A program made the position numbers and the translations under genes. Below, in pieces: positions 7,501 to 14,654 of a DNA stretch of 29,369 nt (its first letter is position 1; each line of letters starts with the position of its first letter). Where the stretch lies: contig DDPY01000011.1 of assembly GCA_002342415.1 (NCBI GenBank), positions 1 to 29,369 of the forward strand, written 5' to 3'. This stretch comes from Prevotella sp. UBA2456 (GTDB lineage Bacteria > Bacteroidota > Bacteroidia > Bacteroidales > Bacteroidaceae). The notes beneath the pieces are model-generated. The model was not told the origin of the DNA and did not search any database. It saw only the letters and a program-made list of their open reading frames with translations.

Positions 7501-10500
7501 CCCTGTCTACCACGGCAGGTGCATCAGGCGTTCTTTGGGCCTGCTCCGTAAAGAGGTTGGCAAAGGTCTTGCTCAGGTCCACGTCAATCTCCTTACCCGT
7601 ACCCATCTTGATGATACGCTTGGCCTCCTCGTCGCTGACAATGCTGATGCTGGTCAAGGCTGCGTCGGGCTTGGCCATCATCCGTTCTACAGTCACCTTC
7701 ACGGCATCTGCGAGGCTTTGCATCAAGCGCGCGGAGTACTTGCCGTTATCATATTCCACACAGGCACTGGGCTGTCCGGCCACCTGAGCAATGAAGAAAG
7801 TGATGGGGAACTTGGGTATCTGGAGTTCCATATTCTCTATTTCCAGCGGGGCACCCTGACAGACGTACTGGCTGTTCACGCCCAATTGATAGACATACTG
7901 TATCTCGGCCGTCAATCCATAGTCAGCGGCAATCTGTGCGAACGGATAGTTCTCGTGACGCAATGTCTCGTCGAAGTTTTCGCTGACCTCCTGCAAGAAT
8001 TCTTTCACGGTTTGTTTTCCGACAGTAGCACTCAGGGCCAGCGTGTTGACAAACATACCCACGGTGTTGCGGATATGCAGGTTGCTGCGACCGCTTGAGA
8101 CAGTGGTGATACAAACCTGCTCACTGTTGGCAAAGCGCGATAATGAATAATTGATAGCCGCGAGAATCAGATGGGCAGGTGTAATATCGCTCTTGCGACA
8201 GAAGGCATCTATAGCCTCGATGTCAAGAGCGGCGACGGCCTTGCTGATAGTACCCTTCTGGGGATTCGGCAGGTCGGGACGAACCTCCGTAGCGGCTTCC
8301 ACCATAGACAGCCGCTGTTTGAAGAAGTCCGCAGCAGCCTGATAGTCTGCCCCGCCCTCAGCGGCCTTTTCAGTTGTCACGTATGCTACATAGTTCTGGT
8401 CTTCGTCTTCGATCGTCTCACCGTTCATGACGCTGCATAGTTGTTGCAGGAAGATGTCGGAAGAGCCACCGTCGAACACGAGGTGATGCACATCCATCAG
8501 CAGATAGGTCTGCTCGTCTGTAACCACTATCTCAAAACGATAGAGCGGACCTGTGCTGAGGTCGAAGGGCTTCACGAAATCCTGTCGATACTGCGTCAGT
8601 TCCTCCTCGCTCATCTGCTTGACGGGTATCTCTACCACCTGCTCCAAATCAACGGTCTGGCTGATGCCTTCTGAGCCATTAACGAAGTGAACAGTCATCT
8701 GGGGATGCGCCTTGACGAGCGTCCTGACAGCTCCGGCAAGTGCTGTCGTGTCCGTATCCTTCTGGAACTTGATGCAATATGGGATGTTGTACAGCGTCGA
8801 TGTGGGATTCTTCAGGCAGTCGAAATAGACACCTGTCTGGGCGTAGCTCAATGGAACATTGAACATTGAAGATTGAACATTATTGGCATCCGCCTCCTTT
8901 TGCGCAGCAGAATGTTCAATGTTCAATGTTGAATGTTCAATGTTCATCATCCCTTTCAGTATCTCATTTTCAATGCTTTGCAGCGTACCGTTCTTTACCA
9001 GTGATTTCGCATCAAGCGTAATGCTATAGCGTTTGTTCACCTGTATGGCCAACTTGATAGCGGAGATAGAAGTCAGACCGGCATATCCCAAAACGGTCAT
9101 GATGCCAAAATCGGTATTGCCGATGATGCCGGCAACCATCTCATGCAACTCTTCTTCAAGCAGATTCATGGGCACATTGGCTGATGGCTGTTCGCTGTTA
9201 TCTATTGGCTTTTCGGGTTTCGGCAAAGCGCGCTTGTTCACTTTTTGGTTTTGGTTCAGCGGAATGGCCTCAATCTGCATCGTCACAGCAGGCACCATGT
9301 ATGGCGGCTTCTCCTCCAGGATAAAGTTGTTGAGGACATTCATGTCAATCTGCTCATCGCTTACAATGTAGGCCGCGATGAACTTACCGCCGTTAGGGTC
9401 GTCGAATGCCTGCACCGTGGCATCCTTGATGCCCGGGAACTGGCGGATGACGGCTTCCACTTCCTTCAACTCGACGCGGAAGCCACGGATCTTCACCTGG
9501 CCATCCCTGCGGCCAATAAACTGGATGTCGCCAGATGGCAGGTAGCGCACAATATCACCAGTACGATAGGCACGGATGTATTTCTCCTCGATGGTAAATG
9601 GATTCTGGACAAATACTTCTGCGTTTTTGTCCGGACGGTTCAAGTAGCCGAGGGCCACTTGTGGTCCGGCAGCCCACAATTCACCCAAAGCACCCACAGG
9701 CAGACGGTGCCCCTGCTGATCGACTACATAAAGCCGCACATTGTCCATAGGCTTGCCGATGGGCACGTCCGTATCTTTCTTTGTAATAGGATAGATAGTG
9801 ATGAGGATGGTGGCTTCCGTGGGGCCATAGCCGTTGTGCAACTGATAGCCCTGAGGCGGAGCGATACTGGCCAGTTTCTCGCCCGCCACCGAGAGGTGCA
9901 ACAAGGAGTGGTTCTCGATATTCGTTGCAAACTGATAGCCCACCTGTGTGGTCATGAAGGTATGGGTGATGTGTTCGCGCTCCAGGTATTCGTTGAGCGA
10001 CACAAGGTCCAGGCGCAGTTCCTCAGGAATGATGTGTACGGTGGCACCGCCCGTCAGTGGCGGATAGATACCCTCCTGGTGCACATCGAAGCCATAGCTG
10101 GCATACTCAGCCACGTTGTGCTCTGGCTTCAGGTCGTAATATTTCCAGTACCAGTTGCAGTAGCACACCAGATTGGCATGCGTCAGTTGGCAGCCTTTGG
10201 GAACACCTGTCGACCCGCTGGTATAGAGCAGGATGAAACGGTCGGATGGGGAGAGTTGAGAGTTGACAGTTGACAGTTGACAGTTTGCTTCCGCTATGAG
10301 GGCGGGAAGATTGGCTATGTCTTTCGTCAGCAACACTTCGCCAGCGTATTCATCTACCAACTCACGCAGCGACTCGTCGGCAATGAGCAGGCGGGCAGCA
10401 GCATCTTTCACCATGAAGTTCAGACGCTCCTTCGGATAACTGGGGTCCAGCGGCTGATAGGCACAGCCAGCCTTCAGAACGCCGAGCGAGGCAATAGCCA

Positions 10501-11992
10501 TCCACTCGCAGCGAGGAATGATGACAGACACGGAATCACCAATGCCCAGTCCTTTGGATGCGATATAGGCAGCTATGCGGTCGCTGATGTCGTCCACCTG
10601 GGCATAGGTATAACGGTGGTCCTTGAAGACGACGGCTTCGGCATCTGGCGTTGCCTTCGCCTGACGGCGGAACAGCGAGACGACGGTCTGTGTGTCGTCG
10701 TATGGCCTGTCGGTATCGTTGAACGTATCGAGCAGTTCTACTTGCGATGGGCTGGCAATCCGGATGTCCGAGAGTTTGGTCTCAATAAGCAAGCCCTCCA
10801 CCACATTCTCATAGCTCTCCAGGAACTGGCTGACCAGTTGCCTGGAGTAGAGATTGGTCTTGTACTCTGCCTTCACAAGGTAATGGCCGTCCTGAATCAG
10901 TGCCTTCACGAAGAAGGGTACTCCCAAGGTGGTGTTGCACAGCTGTTCCGACTGCACGTGCTTACCGCCAACCTTTACATTGTCGAGCACAAAGCCGTGC
11001 CAGGCAAAATAGGTACCTATCTGCAGGTTCAGGTCGTTCACCGCGTCGGTATATGCATATAGCCCGTGCTCCCTGCAACCCGTCATCTGCTCTTGTCCGG
11101 CCTTCAGGAAATCGAGCACGGTCGTCTCGTCGGTGAAGTGTGCATAGACGGGCACTGTCTTGACCAGCATACCGACCGTCTTTGCCGTCCTGCGGTCGTT
11201 GCGACCACTGACGATGGTGCTGAACAGCGCCGCCTGCTCGTTATTGTATTTAGCCATCAGGAAACTGTAGGCCGCCGTGAAGAGGGTGCTCTTGAAGATG
11301 CCATGCTCGCGGCAGAAGGCATCCACGCGGGCACTGTCCACATTCATGCACCGCGCCTCCAGACCGTCAGCATCCTCAGTGCCGTCCAGGTCGGGCAATA
11401 GGGTTGAATAGCAGTCGCCGCAGTCGAAATTCTGTGCATACCACTGCTTGTCAGCCTCGAACTGGGGCGTCTTTCGCTGTTCCTCTTCTTCTAAGGCCAA
11501 CTCGGCCATCGTGATCGTCTCGGGTGTCAGTTCCTTGCCCTCGTAGGCTGCCCCTATGTCGTCCAGGAGCACCTTCAGCGTCGAGCCGTCGCCAATGATA
11601 TGGTGGATGTCCAGGAGCCAATAGTAGTGCTCATCGTCTCGCAGCATCCGCATACGGAAGAAATGGTCGTTATAGAGGTCGAACGGCTGGATAAAGCCTT
11701 CGATGGCAGTCCTGATGTCCGTGACATGCTCAACCTCCCCTAATGTGATTTTCTCGCTGTCATCGACCGTCTGTATCGGGTCGCCATGTTCGTCCACTCC
11801 TATGCGTGTCAAGAGGGCCGGATGGGCGTTAACAGCAGTTTCTATGGCCGTCTTGAGCCTGTCCTCGTCCAGACTGCCGTCGAATGTATAGAGGTAAGGA
11901 ATGTTATAATAAGCTTCGCCTGGATGCTGCGCGCACTCCACATAAAGGCCATACTGCGATTTTTTTAAAGGGGCTGAAGTCTTCATAATCAA
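4571..11992 (-). CDS. Two-module nonribosomal peptide synthetase with terminal reductase
   Basis: A 2473-residue megasynthase with order C-A-T-C-A-T-R. C1 (about 1-430) has the active motif HHIIGDG near 130. A1 (about 450-920) has YTSGSTGVPKG near 590, FDVH near 634, GYGPTE and the A10 lysine in NQNQKVNK. T1 carries its phosphopantetheine Ser in GLTSISAI near 973. C2 (about 1050-1460) has HHLVFDGG near 1169. A2 (about 1485-1960) has YTSGSTGKPKG near 1634, FDAH near 1677 and a second A10 lysine (TPNLKINRK). T2 has GGTSINAI near 2020. The C-terminal reductase (about 2100-2473) has TGATGYLG near 2114 and YVYSK near 2271. Such an enzyme joins two amino acids and releases them by NADPH reduction as an aldehyde; the N-terminal C domain suggests an acyl cap. 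Substrates cannot be called: hand-read specificity codes (about DVEQSAGIL and DAEATGVDD) match none I know. No PPTase, MbtH or thioesterase gene is nearby. It starts seven bases after the MATE gene. Confidence 0.93.
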   Translation of the reverse strand: MIMKTSAPLKKSQYGLYVECAQHPGEAYYNIPYLYTFDGSLDEDRLKTAIETAVNAHPALLTRIGVDEHGDPIQTVDDSEKITLGEVEHVTDIRTAIEGFIQPFDLYNDHFFRMRMLRDDEHYYWLLDIHHIIGDGSTLKVLLDDIGAAYEGKELTPETITMAELALEEEEQRKTPQFEADKQWYAQNFDCGDCYSTLLPDLDGTEDADGLEARCMNVDSARVDAFCREHGIFKSTLFTAAYSFLMAKYNNEQAALFSTIVSGRNDRRTAKTVGMLVKTVPVYAHFTDETTVLDFLKAGQEQMTGCREHGLYAYTDAVNDLNLQIGTYFAWHGFVLDNVKVGGKHVQSEQLCNTTLGVPFFVKALIQDGHYLVKAEYKTNLYSRQLVSQFLESYENVVEGLLIETKLSDIRIASPSQVELLDTFNDTDRPYDDTQTVVSLFRRQAKATPDAEAVVFKDHRYTYAQVDDISDRIAAYIASKGLGIGDSVSVIIPRCEWMAIASLGVLKAGCAYQPLDPSYPKERLNFMVKDAAARLLIADESLRELVDEYAGEVLLTKDIANLPALIAEANCQLSTVNSQLSPSDRFILLYTSGSTGVPKGCQLTHANLVCYCNWYWKYYDLKPEHNVAEYASYGFDVHQEGIYPPLTGGATVHIIPEELRLDLVSLNEYLEREHITHTFMTTQVGYQFATNIENHSLLHLSVAGEKLASIAPPQGYQLHNGYGPTEATILITIYPITKKDTDVPIGKPMDNVRLYVVDQQGHRLPVGALGELWAAGPQVALGYLNRPDKNAEVFVQNPFTIEEKYIRAYRTGDIVRYLPSGDIQFIGRRDGQVKIRGFRVELKEVEAVIRQFPGIKDATVQAFDDPNGGKFIAAYIVSDEQIDMNVLNNFILEEKPPYMVPAVTMQIEAIPLNQNQKVNKRALPKPEKPIDNSEQPSANVPMNLLEEELHEMVAGIIGNTDFGIMTVLGYAGLTSISAIKLAIQVNKRYSITLDAKSLVKNGTLQSIENEILKGMMNIEHSTLNIEHSAAQKEADANNVQSSMFNVPLSYAQTGVYFDCLKNPTSTLYNIPYCIKFQKDTDTTALAGAVRTLVKAHPQMTVHFVNGSEGISQTVDLEQVVEIPVKQMSEEELTQYRQDFVKPFDLSTGPLYRFEIVVTDEQTYLLMDVHHLVFDGGSSDIFLQQLCSVMNGETIEDEDQNYVAYVTTEKAAEGGADYQAAADFFKQRLSMVEAATEVRPDLPNPQKGTISKAVAALDIEAIDAFCRKSDITPAHLILAAINYSLSRFANSEQVCITTVSSGRSNLHIRNTVGMFVNTLALSATVGKQTVKEFLQEVSENFDETLRHENYPFAQIAADYGLTAEIQYVYQLGVNSQYVCQGAPLEIENMELQIPKFPITFFIAQVAGQPSACVEYDNGKYSARLMQSLADAVKVTVERMMAKPDAALTSISIVSDEEAKRIIKMGTGKEIDVDLSKTFANLFTEQAQRTPDAPAVVDRDSQLTYSEMDRYSNALAHQLIDFGVESNDFVCVMLDRFKEFPLSVLAIHKAGAAYTPLDFEYPNERLTYMLENSESKVLITTHDVLAAKQAEGNFSTAAAKTFFIDDFMDSVVGDTIADTFAPIDLSSPDGLAYMIYTSGSTGKPKGAMLHQAGLRNFIAVVIDMEKLTADDRISGHRSFSFDAHIEDMYPVLTLGGSFHIMPTEIRKDLAAIRQFLIDHQCTGGGYSTAMTCLLLNTFDDLPIRFTTGGGEKMDGVYSEHIEIINVYGPTECTDDTSYYSIAPGRRVENIPIGQSVANNWNFIVDTAGNLVPQGVAGELCFAGIQVGRGYWRLPDRTAQSFVDCPFVKEDRWGRPVRMYHTGDLCRWNEDGQIEYMGRIDTQVKLRGFRIELGEIESKALNISGIRQAAAEVRKVMGNEHLVLYYTLEEGCALTDEDIHQALAGTSLAEYMVPDTYMRLDAMPMTPNLKINRKALPAPEIKRANDYVAPEGETETLFTQIFSQVLNIEQVGATDDFFEIGGTSINAIKVIVEASKHGVQIVFNDLFNLKTPKALAEYVSDNTKTPDLAAPTVPTNQLSPMDHSEYAAFIPVLDKNILHTFRDGERQSVGDVLLTGATGYLGIHILHELLTNYDGHILCPLRSKPGFDTMQRLKTLHYYYFGKTEAFGHFEERVEVFDAEITKPDALKGIDKRGLTVINCVANVKHFSAGNDIEMVNIESVRHLISFCLRTGSRLIHISTNSIAGISIDNVPGPEVRLTEQNLYIGQNIDANKYVYSKFKAEELVLDAIAHHGLNAKIMRVGNLSARQKDGEFQINFNTNNFLAMLRAYVIIGMVPYEALDQRFEFSPVDEVAHAIMLLAQTPKDCTVFHPYNTHRQFMSDILTGFAEAGITLKRVEPEEFQRTLESVMENPGLVTLLRPLMAYDMGTGHKTRWIDSANDYTTQVLYRLGFQWPPTAADYVHRFVDTIMGFDYFTV
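8851..8941. repeat. Inverted TTGAACA repeat inside the NRPS gene
   Basis: Two arms, 8851-8881 (ATTGAACATTGAA-type) and 8911-8941 (TTCAATGTTCAAT-type), are near-perfect reverse complements over 31 bp with three mismatches, separated by 29 bases. The element is in frame and is translated as the low-complexity T1-C2 linker (MNIEHSTLNIEHS ... NVQSSMFNVP). Words like these are common as intergenic repeats in Bacteroidales; here one has become protein. Confidence 0.8.
10254..10288. repeat. 7-bp direct repeat inside the A1 domain
   Basis: AGTTGAG, AGTTGAC three times, then the degenerate AGTTTGC follow one another at 7-base spacing from 10254. On the coding strand this gives the residues CQLSTVNSQLS just before the ATP-binding loop of A1. 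The same word family (AACTGTCAACTGTC) is a frequent intergenic repeat of Bacteroidales; the open frame is kept through it. Confidence 0.75.
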
Positions 11993-11999
11993 TTTTATT

Positions 12000-13328
12000 C
12001 TATTGTTTAGTATCTGTTAATTCAAACTTGACATGTGTCATCTTGTGGAGCACGAAGATGGCCACCATCTCAATGATGTAGGCAGTCAGGAAGCCATACC
12101 ATATCCATTCCTCAGCAAACAGGGAAAACAACCACAGCACGGGGATGACCGTCAGCGACAGGGCGAAGGAGATGAAGAGTGCCATGTGGTGATGGTTGTA
12201 GAGTTTGTAGACTATCATGATGGTGTAGATGTAGCAGAAGGGGATGAGACAGACGGCGAAGATGCGCAAGGCACGGCAGCCTTCGGCAATCAAGTCGCTC
12301 TCGTTGGCACCAAAGAGCATCACGATGCTCTCGGGCCATATCCATACGTAGATGCAGGTGATGGCCATCGCTACGGTAATGAAGTTGAACGACTTGCGCA
12401 GCACCAGCGTGAAAGCCTCGTTGTCGCCCTTCCCCACCTGGATGGAGCCCAGCGACTGGATAGTGCGGCAGACGCCTCCCAGGAACAGGTTGTATATCAG
12501 CAGCAGGTTCATACAGAGGGCAAAGGCATAGATACCCGTACGTCCCAAGGATGACAATATGATCTTGTTGGCTGAAAACATCAGTACCGTCAGACAGATG
12601 GAGGCGATGGCCAGCGGTGCGCCCTGCGAGATGATAGCGCCGAAAACTGGTTGCTGGCGCCCACAGGCAAGTCGCAGATGATTCTCTTTGGAAAGGAAAT
12701 GAATGGCCATCATGGCGATGCCCACCACATGCCCGATGACGGCAGCCCATGCGCTGCCCTCGATGCCCCAGCCGAAATACTTGATGAACACCACGTCGAG
12801 CACCAAGTGGACGACATTGTCCACCAGGATGGATACAGACACCAGGCGCGGGCTACCATCCACGCTGACCATCGTGTCGAGTCCCCACATCAGCAGGTAG
12901 GCCGGTGCTCCTATCAGCGTCACTCGCAGGTAATCGTATGTGGGCTGATAAAGCTGCTCGTGATTACATAGCAGGCGTGTCACAACATCGGGTATCAGCA
13001 CACCGCTTGCTGCCATCACCAAACCTGTCAACAGACAGGCCAGCATCGAGACGACAAAGATGTACGATGCCCGCCGTGTGTCATTCTTCCCTAATTCCAT
13101 GCCTACCAGCATGCCTGCTCCAGTAGCCAGCAGCATGTTGACGGTAAACATAAACTGAAGGAAAGGCAACGACAGGTTGATGGCACTCACAGCGTCCTCA
13201 TCAATCAGGTTGCCCACAATCATCGCATCCACCACACTTCCCATGCAGGCCGACAATCCGATGAGGATTGATGCCCACAAGAACCTCCAGAACTGGATGT
13301 TAAACTCTTTTTTCTCTTTTGTATTCAT
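12000..13328 (-). CDS. MATE-family efflux transporter
   Basis: A 442-residue inner-membrane antiporter with twelve predicted membrane helices and the two-fold repeat typical of the MATE family (for example LIGLSACMGSVVDAMIVGNL near the N-terminus, LATGAGMLVGMELGK near 70-85, and the matching FNFITVAMAITCIYVWI region in the second half). MATE proteins expel small organic molecules in exchange for Na+ or H+. The NRPS start lies seven bases downstream of its stop on the same strand, so the two genes are almost certainly one transcript. That makes export of, or self-protection against, the NRPS product the likeliest job. A general drug exporter placed there by chance cannot be excluded. Confidence 0.9.
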   Translation of the reverse strand: MNTKEKKEFNIQFWRFLWASILIGLSACMGSVVDAMIVGNLIDEDAVSAINLSLPFLQFMFTVNMLLATGAGMLVGMELGKNDTRRASYIFVVSMLACLLTGLVMAASGVLIPDVVTRLLCNHEQLYQPTYDYLRVTLIGAPAYLLMWGLDTMVSVDGSPRLVSVSILVDNVVHLVLDVVFIKYFGWGIEGSAWAAVIGHVVGIAMMAIHFLSKENHLRLACGRQQPVFGAIISQGAPLAIASICLTVLMFSANKIILSSLGRTGIYAFALCMNLLLIYNLFLGGVCRTIQSLGSIQVGKGDNEAFTLVLRKSFNFITVAMAITCIYVWIWPESIVMLFGANESDLIAEGCRALRIFAVCLIPFCYIYTIMIVYKLYNHHHMALFISFALSLTVIPVLWLFSLFAEEWIWYGFLTAYIIEMVAIFVLHKMTHVKFELTDTKQ

Positions 13329-13404
13329 CTAGTTTTTCCTATATATTTAGGCTCCCGTCCCGCTGCCTACACCCTTGAGCTTCGGCATTGTTCAGAAAAC
13401 AGTG

Positions 13405-13412
13405 CAAAGATA
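13405..13412 (-). promoter_or_regulatory. Probable -7 element for the MATE-NRPS operon
   Basis: TATCTTTG on the minus strand (13412-13405), followed by GCAC, gives a leader of about 70 bases before the MATE ATG. No TTTG lies at the expected -33 spacing (GATA is there instead), so the promoter may be weak or activator-dependent. No regulator gene sits beside the operon. Confidence 0.45.
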
Positions 13413-13607
13413 CGATTTTTTTAGGAAATTGTATCGCTTTGTATCTAAAAAAATAAAAACAACCTTTTACAAGGCTTGGGAAACCACTTTTGGAAAAAAA
13501 ATGGCAGAAATGTCTCAAAAACTTGGTAGTAAAAAGAATCTTGCCTTTTATTTACGAGGTTTCTGCGTTAATTCTCCAAAATTGCTTCCTAAAGTCAGCC
13601 GTTTTTT
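13413..13607. other. AT-rich intergenic stretch without recognised content
   Basis: Between the divergent MATE and GNAT-like genes. An open frame crosses it on the plus strand (from 13375), but it has no promoter or convincing start, is lysine/phenylalanine-rich as expected of AT-rich non-coding DNA, and runs into the promoter-carrying repeat. I see no RNA, hairpin or binding site here that I would defend. Confidence 0.5.
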
Positions 13608-13689
13608 GTAACTTTTACTTCGCCGAAGTTACTCCGTCTCGGAAAAACACAAATAAATTTGGTTTTTCACTCGACTTTTCGTAACTTTG
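13608..13689 (+). repeat. Promoter-carrying dispersed repeat, copy 2
   Basis: Blocks in order: GTAACTT (13608-13614) paired with AAGTTAC (13626-13632); TCTCGGAAA (13637-13645); inverted repeat GAAAAAC/GTTTTTC (13642-13648/13662-13668) with CAAA/TTTG inside; TTTCACTCGA (13665-13674); TAACTTTGC from 13682. These are the same blocks, in the same order, as at 251-346. Confidence 0.6.
13658..13689 (+). promoter_or_regulatory. Promoter of the GNAT-like gene
   Basis: TTTG at 13658-13661, a 20-base gap, then TAACTTTG at 13682-13689. The ATG begins only six bases after the final G, so transcription should start at or within a few bases of the start codon, implying a leaderless message. Confidence 0.7.
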
Positions 13690-13694
13690 CCCAC

Positions 13695-14654
13695 ATGAAT
13701 ACGACGAGAGTGACGATTTATGACCAGGTGGACGAGTTGCCAGCACTGCCGGAAGACAATTTCTTCCACAGCCGGCAACTGATGCTGCTCTGCAAGCAGA
13801 CGCCCCGCCACAAACCGCTGATGGCCATTGCCACCGACGGTGAAGGGCGCGTGGTGGGACACCTGCTGTGCATCGTGCGCTATCGGCTCTCGTGGCTTCC
13901 GCCTTACTTATATACCCACGCGCGTATCTATGGCAACAACCACTGCGAAGCATCTGTCTTCGGACGGCTGATGGAAGCCATCACCGAGCGGCTGCAAAAC
14001 CGGGTGCTCTACTTAGAGGTAAGCAATCTGAGCGAAAAAATGTTCGGATACCGTGAACTGCGCCATCTGAAATTTTTTCCTGTAAGGTGGATGAATGTAC
14101 ACAACTCGCTGCACTCGCGCACTCCCGAGGAGCGCATCACCGACCGCATGATGAAGCGCGTGGAGCTTGGCCTGCGGCGAGGGGCAGCAACTAAACTGGT
14201 GGAGACCGACGAGGAATTTCGCGCTTTCTCCAAGCTGCTTCGGCGGCACAACTGGCTCAAGCCGCGCCGATTCCTGCCCGATGACCAATTCTTCAAGAAG
14301 ATGATGGAGGGCGGCCATTGCAAGATATTCATCACCACCGCCCACAATCATGTGATTGGATGTTCGGTGTGTGTCTACTCGGAGAACGATGCCTACCTGT
14401 GGTATTCGGCCTCGCGGCGAAAGAGCTTTGCACCGTTTCATCCCAATGCCGTCACCTTCTGGCATAGCATCAAGGACGCACACGCCAACGGCTACCAGCA
14501 CATCCGCTTCATGGATGTGGGACTGCCGTTCCGAAAGAATCTGTATCGCGATTTCATCCTCCGCTTCGGAGGCAAAGAGGTCAGCACCTACCGCTGGTTC
14601 CGCATCAGCATCCGATGGGTCAACCGTCTTGCCTCGTGGCTTTGGCGCGAGTGA
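13695..14654 (+). CDS. GNAT/FemAB-like acyltransferase
   Basis: The frame is open from 13659 (a TTG), but that start would lie inside the promoter. The ATG at 13695 gives 319 residues beginning MNTTRVTIYDQVDELPALP, which I choose. The N-terminal half (LPEDNFFHSRQL, about residues 18-30, then GEGRVVGHLLCIVR) and the C-terminal half (ITTAHNHVIGCSVCVYSENDAYLWYSASR, about 212-240) look like the paired GNAT folds of FemAB-type proteins, which move acyl or aminoacyl groups onto small molecules or cell-wall precursors. A GFSVIG-type acyl-CoA loop is not clear, so activity is inferred from fold only. Its 3' end overlaps the convergent permease gene by 35 bases. Confidence 0.7.
   Translation: MNTTRVTIYDQVDELPALPEDNFFHSRQLMLLCKQTPRHKPLMAIATDGEGRVVGHLLCIVRYRLSWLPPYLYTHARIYGNNHCEASVFGRLMEAITERLQNRVLYLEVSNLSEKMFGYRELRHLKFFPVRWMNVHNSLHSRTPEERITDRMMKRVELGLRRGAATKLVETDEEFRAFSKLLRRHNWLKPRRFLPDDQFFKKMMEGGHCKIFITTAHNHVIGCSVCVYSENDAYLWYSASRRKSFAPFHPNAVTFWHSIKDAHANGYQHIRFMDVGLPFRKNLYRDFILRFGGKEVSTYRWFRISIRWVNRLASWLWRE

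Noticed and set aside
5126..11062. Long plus-strand open frames opposite the NRPS gene, up to 342 codons
   Set aside because: They are antisense to a gene with complete domain motifs and show no family features; long antisense frames are common opposite GC-rich coding DNA.
13375..13611. 78-codon open frame between the MATE and GNAT-like genes
   Set aside because: No promoter or start context; composition is that of AT-rich non-coding DNA, and it overlaps the promoter-carrying repeat.
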